Assembly (NCBI GenBank): GCA_945870455.1
Contig: CAMBSL010000003.1
Span: 1-56,417, forward strand
Length of the DNA stretch: 56,417 nucleotides
Direction of reading: 5' to 3'
DNA from: Pirellula staleyi DSM 6068
GTDB taxonomy: Bacteria > Planctomycetota > Planctomycetia > Pirellulales > Pirellulaceae
The translations under genes and the position numbers were made by a program. The notes below the pieces were generated by a model. It was not told the DNA's origin. It did no database searches and saw nothing but the letters and a program-made list of their open reading frames with translations. This document shows, in pieces, positions 49,255 through 56,417 of this stretch; the first letter of the stretch is position 1, and every line of letters begins with the position of its first letter.

Positions 49255-49932
49255 ATGACGATTGAAACAAGGGTTGTGTTGCCCGGCCCAAACGAAAATA
49301 CGGTGCGCACCCAGGATGGCAAGGTTATTCCGACACCCTCCGGCTGGGAACTACTGCCGCCCGGCGATGCAGGCTTGACCAGACGGGTTAAGGCAGCAGG
49401 GCCAACATGGACCGTACAAGAGAAAAAAGGCCGTCGAACGTTTTCCAAGGGGGTATGGGCGCCAACCGAAACCATCCTTTCCATCCGTATTGACCTCGTT
49501 CACGAACGCTCGACCGAATCGTACGCTAAGCGAAAAATTGCGGATGCCAACCGACGAGAGAAAAAACAGTCTGAATATGTAGAAGATTTTGGGGCCGCCG
49601 TTGTCGATTTCCTCAATTTCGCGTCTTGTTACTCGGACCTTGCGGTAAAACTATCCGCCGCGGTCACTACCCATGCAACCCCGGTCGGAAGCGGGACCGT
49701 GGCCAGAACGGAACGTATCCCCATCGAGCAACGAGCGGAATCGGCTGTGATCGCTTGGATGCGTCACCAGACAACCGCATACGACGATCTCAAAATCGCG
49801 CGTGTGAAGGGCAAACGGCGCGAAGTCCGCCGCGAGTTGGCCGAGCAGTCTCGTCTGCTGCTCAACGATTATCGAAGAGGTCATTCTGTGGACAAAACGC
49901 ATTGCCCGCTTCGAAAGGCATTAGAAGGATAA
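49255..49932 (+). CDS. DUF2293-like protein
   Basis: ERIPIEQRAESAVIAWMRHQTTAYDDLKIARVKGKRREVRRELAEQSRLLLNDYRRG resembles DUF2293. Confidence 0.7.
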   Translation: MTIETRVVLPGPNENTVRTQDGKVIPTPSGWELLPPGDAGLTRRVKAAGPTWTVQEKKGRRTFSKGVWAPTETILSIRIDLVHERSTESYAKRKIADANRREKKQSEYVEDFGAAVVDFLNFASCYSDLAVKLSAAVTTHATPVGSGTVARTERIPIEQRAESAVIAWMRHQTTAYDDLKIARVKGKRREVRRELAEQSRLLLNDYRRGHSVDKTHCPLRKALEG

Positions 49933-49934
49933 AT

Positions 49935-50702
49935 ATGTACCACCAGACGGTTGTCAAACCAAACGCCGAGGAGGTTGCGATTGCAGCAACTGAGTGGCTA
50001 ATCGAAACGATTCAAGAGTGCCTAGCCGCGCGCGGTCAGTGTAGCATCGCGTTATCAGGCGGCTCTACGCCCAAGCGACTCTACCAGCTCATCGCCGAGA
50101 ATGAAACCGAGAGTCTAGATTGGTCGCAAGTGACCTTGATCTGGGGGGATGAACGCAATGTTCCGCCGGAGCACGTGGACAGCAATTACAACATGGTCCG
50201 CGAAGCATGGTTCGATCGGCTTGACCCCAAAAAAAATCCCAAGTCCATACCGCGTATTCTGCAGGTAGGGATCGACGTCAAAGCCCCAGAGAGAGCTGCT
50301 GCTAGATACGAAGAACAACTCAAGGAACTGCTTATCAGCGATGACGAACGCGATGACGCCGACATTCCGCTAATCGATATTGTATTGCTCGGATTAGGAG
50401 ACGACGCTCACACAGCGTCTCTCTTTCCCGAGACCGAAGCATTAAAAGAGTCGAACCGACTCTTTGTGGCGAACTTTATCCCTAAGTTTTCAGCCTACCG
50501 ACTCACCCTTACTGCACCCATTATCAACGCCGCGAGAAATGTTGCTTTTCTTGTTTGCGGTGCATCGAAGCGACCCGCAGTGGATGTTGTCATGCATGGT
50601 CCACGTCATCCCGACGAGTACCCTGCTCAATTGATCGAACCTAAGCTCGGTCGCTTGTGGTGGTTCCTCGACGCAGCCGCAGCCTCCGAAGTACTGAAAT
50701 AA
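49935..50702 (+). CDS. pgl: 6-phosphogluconolactonase
   Basis: IALSGGSTPKRLYQLIA; LIWGDERNVPPEHVDSNYNMVREAWFD; LLGLGDDAHTASLFP. Start corrected from the track ORF. Confidence 0.93.
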   Translation: MYHQTVVKPNAEEVAIAATEWLIETIQECLAARGQCSIALSGGSTPKRLYQLIAENETESLDWSQVTLIWGDERNVPPEHVDSNYNMVREAWFDRLDPKKNPKSIPRILQVGIDVKAPERAAARYEEQLKELLISDDERDDADIPLIDIVLLGLGDDAHTASLFPETEALKESNRLFVANFIPKFSAYRLTLTAPIINAARNVAFLVCGASKRPAVDVVMHGPRHPDEYPAQLIEPKLGRLWWFLDAAAASEVLK

Positions 50703-50719
50703 CTAGAATACGGAAACAC

Positions 50720-52696
50720 ATGTCCGAAGAATTAAATTCCACATCGCCTACCGAGTCGCTGAGTCCGTCATTCGGTGGACTGCGAGTTGCCGCGTTGGAA
50801 AGTAGGCGCCGAGATGATTTCGCTCGACTGATCGAACGGTTTGGTGGCGTGCCGTTTGTAAGTCCATCGATGCGCGAAATTCCGATCGAAAAGAACAAAG
50901 AAGCTGTCGACTTTGCTTATCGGGTCATCACCGGTGAAATCGGTGCGGTCATTTTTTTAACCGGGGTTGGATTCAAACAATTGATCACTGCCATTGAACC
51001 CCACGTCGACAAACAGCGATTTCTCGATGCCCTGTCGGACATTCCAACGCTAGCTCGGGGTCCCAAGCCGGTTGCCGCCATGCGTGAGCTCGGACTACAA
51101 CCAACACACCGAGCCCCAGAGCCAAACACATGGCGAGAAGTCCTGCAAACGATCGATCAACATTTGCCCATTTCGAACTTGACCGTTGGACTCCAGGAAT
51201 ACGGGATCACCAATCACTCCTTAGTAGGCGGCCTGGAAGCCCGCGGAGCTCGTGTTACCACCGTACGCGTCTACCAGTGGGACTTGCCGGAGGACACGAA
51301 ACCGCTCGAAGAGAACATTCGAGCCATTGTTCGTGGCGAACGAGATTGCTTGTTATTCACAAGCGCCCACCAAGCGGTCAATTTGCTTCGCATTGCAACC
51401 GCCCTCGATTGTGAATCGGACCTGCGTTCTGCTTTGCAAAGCATGGTCGTTGCCTCGATAGGTCCAACCACTTCGGAGATGCTGCAACATTTGGATATTC
51501 CGATCGACCTCGAGCCCGACCACCCGAAAATGGGACACTTGGTACAGGCGTCCGCAGAAAAGGGACCGCGTATCCTGAAAGCGAAACGCTTTGCAAGAAG
51601 CCCTCGTCCAACCATGCATGATGATGTGAAAAAAGGTCCAATCGACCCACACCAAGCATCGCTTCAAGAAAGCTGTTTCATGAAGGCTTGCTATCGCCAA
51701 CCATCGGACGTGACCCCCGTTTGGTTGATGCGACAAGCTGGACGCTATATGGCCGAGTACCGAGCGGTTCGAGAAAAGGTATCGTTCCTCGAACTTTGCA
51801 AGAATTCTGCTTTGTGCGCCGAAGTGATGGTTACGGCGGTCGACAAACTGGGAGTGGATGCTGCGATCATCTTCTCCGATCTTTTGCCCATACTGGAACC
51901 GATGGGATTCCAATTAGAATTCACCACCGGCGATGGACCGGTCATCCATAACCCAATTCGCACTCCGAAAGACGTGGATCGTGTGCGGTTGCTGGAGAAT
52001 ATGGATGCGTTGCAGTTTGTTCCAGATACGGTTCGCGCAACCCGAGCAAGTTTGCCCACAAAGATACCTGTCATCGGCTTTTCAGGATCCCCTTTTACGT
52101 TAGCCAGTTACATGATCGAAGGTGGCGGTTCGCGGAACTACATCCATACCAAGACTCTCATGTACACCGACCCGGTGGCTTGGAAAGTACTGATGAGCAA
52201 ACTGGTGGACTCGATCGCGTTGTATCTCAACTCGCAAATCGCCGCAGGAGCCCAGTGCGTTCAATTGTTTGATTCCTGGGCTGGCTGTCTTTCGCCCAAC
52301 GAGTATCGAACCCGCATTCTTCCGCACATGCATCAGCTCCTGGACTCGATCGTGCCAGGAGTGCCTGTCATCAACTTTGCAACGGGGAATCCAATGCTCA
52401 CCTCGCTATTGCGTGGGGATAGCCGAACCGTTGTGGGCTTGGACTGGCGGGTACCGCTCGACGTGGGTTGGGATATGGCAGGAAACGATCGAGCGGTTCA
52501 AGGAAACCTCGATCCCATCGTTTTGTTCGCGGACTTGGAAACGATACGCGACCAAGTTCATTACGTGCTTTCGCAAGCGTCCGGGCGCCCCGGGCATATC
52601 TTCAATCTTGGGCACGGGATTTTGCCTGGGACTCCTGTCGACAATGTCATAGCGCTCGTGGATATGGTCCACGAGCTGAGCGACCGCCGCAGTTAG
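50720..52696 (+). CDS. hemDE: Uroporphyrinogen-III synthase / uroporphyrinogen decarboxylase fusion
   Basis: N-terminal HemD-like (LRVAALESRRRDDFARLIERFGGVPFVSPSM; FLTGVGFKQLI; LLFTSAHQAVNLL; IGPTTSEML); C-terminal HemE (PVWLMRQAGRYMAEYRAVR; DAAIIFSDLLPILEPMG; GFSGSPFTLASYMIEGGGS). Confidence 0.92.
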   Translation: MSEELNSTSPTESLSPSFGGLRVAALESRRRDDFARLIERFGGVPFVSPSMREIPIEKNKEAVDFAYRVITGEIGAVIFLTGVGFKQLITAIEPHVDKQRFLDALSDIPTLARGPKPVAAMRELGLQPTHRAPEPNTWREVLQTIDQHLPISNLTVGLQEYGITNHSLVGGLEARGARVTTVRVYQWDLPEDTKPLEENIRAIVRGERDCLLFTSAHQAVNLLRIATALDCESDLRSALQSMVVASIGPTTSEMLQHLDIPIDLEPDHPKMGHLVQASAEKGPRILKAKRFARSPRPTMHDDVKKGPIDPHQASLQESCFMKACYRQPSDVTPVWLMRQAGRYMAEYRAVREKVSFLELCKNSALCAEVMVTAVDKLGVDAAIIFSDLLPILEPMGFQLEFTTGDGPVIHNPIRTPKDVDRVRLLENMDALQFVPDTVRATRASLPTKIPVIGFSGSPFTLASYMIEGGGSRNYIHTKTLMYTDPVAWKVLMSKLVDSIALYLNSQIAAGAQCVQLFDSWAGCLSPNEYRTRILPHMHQLLDSIVPGVPVINFATGNPMLTSLLRGDSRTVVGLDWRVPLDVGWDMAGNDRAVQGNLDPIVLFADLETIRDQVHYVLSQASGRPGHIFNLGHGILPGTPVDNVIALVDMVHELSDRRS

Positions 52697-52719
52697 TCTG
52701 GATATCAACAGCAAATCCT

Positions 52720-53814
52720 ATGCTATTCAACAACGTGTCACTTTTGTCCGTGGGCTATGTGTTGCCCCCCCAAATCGTGACGTCCGCCGACATCGAATCA
52801 CAATTGGATGGCGTCTACCAACGGCTTAAGTTGCCGCAAGGCCGCCTCGAAGGAATGAGCGGCATTCGAGAACGCCGACTTTGGAAGCCGCATACTCGCA
52901 TCAGCGATATGAGTGCCGAGAGTTGCCGCCTTGCCTTGAACGCGGTTCAAGTCGATCCCAAGACGGTGCAGTGCTTGCTCCACGCAAGCGTCTGCCGTGA
53001 GTATCTTGAACCTGCTACCGCCTGCCGAGTGCATCACCTTGTCGGCCTTCCTGAGAACGCGTGGGTCTACGATGTTTCGAATGCTTGTTTGGGAGTGATG
53101 AACGGAGCCGTCCAAATCGCTCAGTTGATCGAAAGCGGGGTGATACGCGCAGGGCTTGTAGTGGGGACTGAGGATTGTCGAGGCTTGTTGGAAGGGACGA
53201 TTCAACAACTCAATTCCGATCCGAATTTGACGCGACAATCGATCAAGCCAGCATTCGCTTCGCTGACCATTGGATCAGGGAGCTGTGCCTGGCTACTCGG
53301 CGATCGCAGGTACTTCGAATCGCAGAAACCAGGTTGTGGAGCTGCATTAAAGGGTGCTGTCGCTGTTGCCCGAACTCAACATCATGAACTGTGTCAAAGC
53401 GACACCGATCAAGCGGGTAGCGGCATGCAGCCCATCATGAATACGGATTCCGAATTGCTATTGGAGGCGGGTGTTGCAACCGGTGCGGCCGCTTTCGAGT
53501 TGCTTCTCGATGAGTTAAAGTGGGTACGGACCGATATTGCCACAACGGTTTGTCATCAAGTGGGATCCGCTCACCGTCGGCGAATGCTTGAAACCTTGAA
53601 TATGCCGATCGATACGGACTATTCGACGTTTGATCGCTTAGGAAACACGGGATCGGTCGCGCTGCCAACCGCACTTGGGCTCGGCCTGTCTCAATCGTAT
53701 TTTGCAGCCGGAACCAAAACCGCTTTGTTGGGTATCGGCTCAGGGCTCAATTCGTTGATGCTGGGACTCGAGTTCGGCAACGTGCAAGTTGGTTGCAACG
53801 AAATTGAACACTAA
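52720..53814 (+). CDS. 3-oxoacyl-ACP synthase III / OleA-like thiolase-fold enzyme
   Basis: VYDVSNACLGVMNGAVQIAQLIESGVIRAGLVVGTED (active-site Cys), CHQVGSAHRRRM, DRLGNTGSVALPTALG. Start corrected from the track ORF. Confidence 0.85.
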   Translation: MLFNNVSLLSVGYVLPPQIVTSADIESQLDGVYQRLKLPQGRLEGMSGIRERRLWKPHTRISDMSAESCRLALNAVQVDPKTVQCLLHASVCREYLEPATACRVHHLVGLPENAWVYDVSNACLGVMNGAVQIAQLIESGVIRAGLVVGTEDCRGLLEGTIQQLNSDPNLTRQSIKPAFASLTIGSGSCAWLLGDRRYFESQKPGCGAALKGAVAVARTQHHELCQSDTDQAGSGMQPIMNTDSELLLEAGVATGAAAFELLLDELKWVRTDIATTVCHQVGSAHRRRMLETLNMPIDTDYSTFDRLGNTGSVALPTALGLGLSQSYFAAGTKTALLGIGSGLNSLMLGLEFGNVQVGCNEIEH

Positions 53815-53871
53815 GAACAAGTGCATGAATCTTTCGGTGGAATTTGGCCCTGTTCCACGAGGTGCCGTTCC

Positions 53872-53925
53872 GTAGGATGGGACCAATGTCCCGTCCGATG
53901 ATTCGTTCGGGACAATGGTCCCAAA
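53872..53925. repeat. Dispersed repeat (family C), single-unit copy
   Basis: GTAGGATGGGACCAATGTCCCGTCC...GGGACAATGGTCCC; compare 10240-10330. Confidence 0.75.
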
Positions 53926-54041
53926 CTACACTCAATGACTTATGCGGAAGTGCTTGGAGTTCCGGCAGTCTGGATTGATGTGGTCTTAAAAGCCTGCTCA
54001 ACCAGGACTCACCTCCTCATCCCCCCACTAACGAATAGATT

Positions 54042-54091
54042 CTCGCTCCCTTCTCCCCGGTACTCCGGGGAGAAGGGCTGGGGATGAGGGG
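54042..54091. repeat. Dispersed palindromic repeat (family D)
   Basis: CTCGCTCCCTTCTCCCCGGTACTCCGGGGAGAAGGGCTGGGGATGAGGGG. Confidence 0.8.
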
Positions 54092-54138
54092 TTGAGAGCT
54101 TTGGAATCGCTACGATTTCCTAGGTAGGATACGTGGTT

Positions 54139-54197
54139 CCCCTCACCCTCCGACCCCCTCCCCCCGGAGTACCGCGGAGTACCGGGGCGAGGAGGAG
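54139..54197 (-). repeat. Dispersed palindromic repeat (family D), inverted copy with 2x10-bp duplication
   Basis: CCCCTCACCC...CCCCCGGAGTACCGCGGAGTACCGGGGCGAGG; duplicated CGGAGTACCG at 54165-54184. Confidence 0.8.
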
Positions 54198-54211
54198 AAT
54201 ATACTCAGGGG

Positions 54212-54718
54212 TCAAGCTTCGCTCTCTTTGTACAGCCTGCTCGTTTCGACGTAATGTTTCCAGCCGTGTTCAATCATTTCGGCGTCAGCCTTGTTGGTTT
54301 CGCGAACGACTTTGCCTGGCATTCCCATAACCAAGGAATGTGGAGGGATGACTTTGCCTTCAGGGACTAACGCCCCTGCCGCGATGATGGAGCCCGTTCC
54401 AATGACGGCACCATTGAGCACAACGGCTCGAATACCGATGAGACAGTCGTTCTCAACCGTTGCTCCGTGAATGATTGCTCCATGTCCGACCGTCACACGC
54501 TCACCGATGGTGCACGGAAACCCAGGGTCGCTGTGCAAGCAGCAAAGGTCTTGTATGTTGGAATGGGCGCCAATTCGAATCGTCGCCACGTCACCGCGAA
54601 GTACTGCTCCAAACAAAACACAGGCCTGTCGGTCGATGGTCACTTCGCCCCGAATCGTTGCGTTGGCGGCGACAAAGCACTCGGCATCGATCAAGTCGGG
54701 TTGAAATTTGGTTTTCAT
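54212..54718 (-). CDS. Gamma-carbonic anhydrase family (hexapeptide-repeat) protein
   Basis: VLFGAVLRGDVATIRIGAHSNIQDLCCLHSDPGFPCTIGERVTVGHGAIIHGATVEND; GSIIAAGALVPEGKVIPPHSLVMGMPGKVVRE. Confidence 0.92.
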   Translation of the reverse strand: MKTKFQPDLIDAECFVAANATIRGEVTIDRQACVLFGAVLRGDVATIRIGAHSNIQDLCCLHSDPGFPCTIGERVTVGHGAIIHGATVENDCLIGIRAVVLNGAVIGTGSIIAAGALVPEGKVIPPHSLVMGMPGKVVRETNKADAEMIEHGWKHYVETSRLYKESEA

Positions 54719-54741
54719 CGTTTTCGTGTTCGACCATCCTG

Positions 54742-56295
54742 CTACTCCGGCAGTGGCTTATCCTTGGTTTCTGGTAAGAAATAGACGGCAATCAAACCGA
54801 TTAAGAAGATAACACTCATGTAGCTGCACGCGTCACGGAAGGCATCGATTTTTTCGGTCGTCGACTTCGCCTTGGCAGCTAGACTGAGCGCCAGCAATCC
54901 CAGCGTAATTGGGCCAGATGCAGCCACGTAACGCCCCACGTTGTAGCAAAAACTTGTTCCTGTGCTTCGAAGCCGTAGGGGGAACAACTCAGGCAGGTAG
55001 ATGGCAAAGCCCGCGAACAGAGCCATTTGAAAAAAGCCCATGACGCTACTCATCCAAAGGTGCCACGGACTGTTAAACATCTGGAAATATCCGACGGTCG
55101 CAATCATTGCCGCGATGAATGCCATGGCAAACGCTTTTCGCCGCCCAATTGCCTGCGCAATGTAAGTAAACGTCATCATTCCAAAGAAAGCGCCTATGTT
55201 CTGCAAGATTCCGTTGAATGCAACCAATGTGGAGGCTTCGTCTGCAATCCTCGCCTTCACGTCCTTGGGCAGCTCAATAATCGCGGGTTGGGCGTCCGTC
55301 GGTTGGGCGTCAGCCACTGAAACATCGATGGATGCTTTTTGTTTCGCAATTTCTTGCTGAGTCAGGTTATTCGTAATGACGTCACGAACCAAGTCCGGCG
55401 CAAAAAAGCCAATCCCCCAGACACCGATAATCCCTGCTACGCACAGTAGCATGCCGAACAAAGCGTTCCACCGAAGCACAGGGGTTCCGAAAAGCTCCGC
55501 ATAGGAACCGAATTTGACGCCAGTGATTTTGCCTTCTTTTCTGGCTTTGACCCAGGCCTCAGGTTCCTTCATTTTCATTTGCAAAAAGACGCACAAGAAT
55601 GCTGGCAAGGCACCGACCAAAAACATAACCTTCCAACTCATATTGGAGGCAATCACATCTGCTTTCGATAAAGAGGTGACCAACAAATAGATGAGCCCAG
55701 AGGAGATATTGCCTACCGCAGATAACGCCTGAAGCAATCCGAGAGCACCCGTCCTGGAGCGCGCGGGCAAGCTATCCGCAACCAAAGTAACTGCCAGACC
55801 AAAAACACCACCGACCCCCAAGCCAGTGATAAACCGATATATTGCAAAATCGATCCAACCGGTGGAGAACGCCGACAGGCCTGTGCAAATGGAATAGATC
55901 AAAACGGTCAAGGTTAGCGTTTTCGCTCGTCCAAACCAATCTCCAACCGACCCGAAGATCAATCCGCCAGTCGCCCAACCGATCATGAAAATACTGGTTG
56001 CGTAACCCGAGTACGCACCGACCTGGCTTGCGTCCATGGTGGGTGGTAGCAGGTGCTTAAGAGCATCCTTACGCACCAAAATGAAGATCTGTTGATCGAG
56101 GCAATCGAATAGCCACGCGAGTGATGCCATCGCGAAAACAAACCAGTGATAACTGGTTAGGCCATTCCACCAGTTGGTTTTTGTTGTTTGTTCCGACACG
56201 CGTTGGGTCTTTCCTGGCGAGGGTTGATCGGCGGGCAAGTATGGGCGAGACGGATTATAGTCCAACATCGCCCCTCGGTGCCGTGCCGGCAACAA
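54742..56295 (-). CDS. MFS transporter (sugar/aromatic acid:H+ symporter-like)
   Basis: ASLAWLFDCLDQQIFILVRK; GGLIFGSVGDWFGRAKTLTLTVLIYS; RFITGLGVGGVFGLAVTLVADSLPARSRTGALGLLQ; LPELFPLRLRSTGTSFCYNVGRY. Start may be 56268. Confidence 0.92.
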   Translation of the reverse strand: MLPARHRGAMLDYNPSRPYLPADQPSPGKTQRVSEQTTKTNWWNGLTSYHWFVFAMASLAWLFDCLDQQIFILVRKDALKHLLPPTMDASQVGAYSGYATSIFMIGWATGGLIFGSVGDWFGRAKTLTLTVLIYSICTGLSAFSTGWIDFAIYRFITGLGVGGVFGLAVTLVADSLPARSRTGALGLLQALSAVGNISSGLIYLLVTSLSKADVIASNMSWKVMFLVGALPAFLCVFLQMKMKEPEAWVKARKEGKITGVKFGSYAELFGTPVLRWNALFGMLLCVAGIIGVWGIGFFAPDLVRDVITNNLTQQEIAKQKASIDVSVADAQPTDAQPAIIELPKDVKARIADEASTLVAFNGILQNIGAFFGMMTFTYIAQAIGRRKAFAMAFIAAMIATVGYFQMFNSPWHLWMSSVMGFFQMALFAGFAIYLPELFPLRLRSTGTSFCYNVGRYVAASGPITLGLLALSLAAKAKSTTEKIDAFRDACSYMSVIFLIGLIAVYFLPETKDKPLPE

Positions 56296-56327
56296 AAATC
56301 CAAGGTTAGGAGGTCGACTTGGTTTTA

Positions 56328-56417
56328 CTATTTCTTGTTCGTCACGGTGAATTCAAATATCCCTCCCACGTCAGAAACATTGAATTCAAGTCCGCTTGAT
56401 TCCGGCGACCCGAATTT
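56328..56417 (-). CDS. 3' end of a hypothetical CDS running off the window
   Basis: Open frame to window end: ...KFGSPESSGLEFNVSDVGGIFEFTVTNKK-stop. Confidence 0.4.
   Translation of the reverse strand, partial: KFGSPESSGLEFNVSDVGGIFEFTVTNKK

Noticed and set aside
49626-49934. N-terminal extension of the 6-phosphogluconolactonase ORF
   Set aside because: It overlaps the DUF2293 gene in another frame, and the conserved protein begins at the ATG at 49935.
52468-52719. N-terminal extension of the KAS-III-like ORF
   Set aside because: It lies inside hemE in another frame; homologous sequence begins at the ATG at 52720.

Overview
This 56.4 kb chromosomal window has planctomycete (Pirellulales-like) character, inferred from gene content such as a sulfatase, DUF1080 and DUF4091 proteins, many secreted proteins and abundant intergenic palindromes. 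Most of it is housekeeping and metabolic coding sequence: nadD, amtB, ppk1, aqpZ, a four-gene sugar-utilisation cluster, proC/metF, an M13 peptidase, glnD/glnB, an aminoacyl-tRNA-protein transferase, a sulfatase, purB, an M16 peptidase pair, HtrA, RtcB, thioredoxin, an SNF2 helicase, pgl, a HemD-HemE fusion, a KAS-III/OleA-like enzyme, a gamma-carbonic anhydrase and MFS transporters. No rRNA, tRNA or CRISPR array was recognised. The accessory signal lies in four places: (i) an apparently 5'-truncated RAYT (REP-associated Y1 transposase) with two GTAG-type REP/BIME elements and a ~80 bp duplication of its own coding sequence; (ii) the scar of a deleted type I R-M locus (hsdM tail, mini-hsdS, palindromic element, hsdS tail, truncated rhuM); (iii) several families of dispersed palindromic repeats in which individual copies carry private 10-18 bp head-to-tail duplications, with similar duplications at gene 3' ends that copy the stop codon; (iv) a possible structured RNA or leader with a strong terminator at ~4.36-4.56 kb on the minus strand. 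All product names come from reading motifs in the translations; no database search was run.
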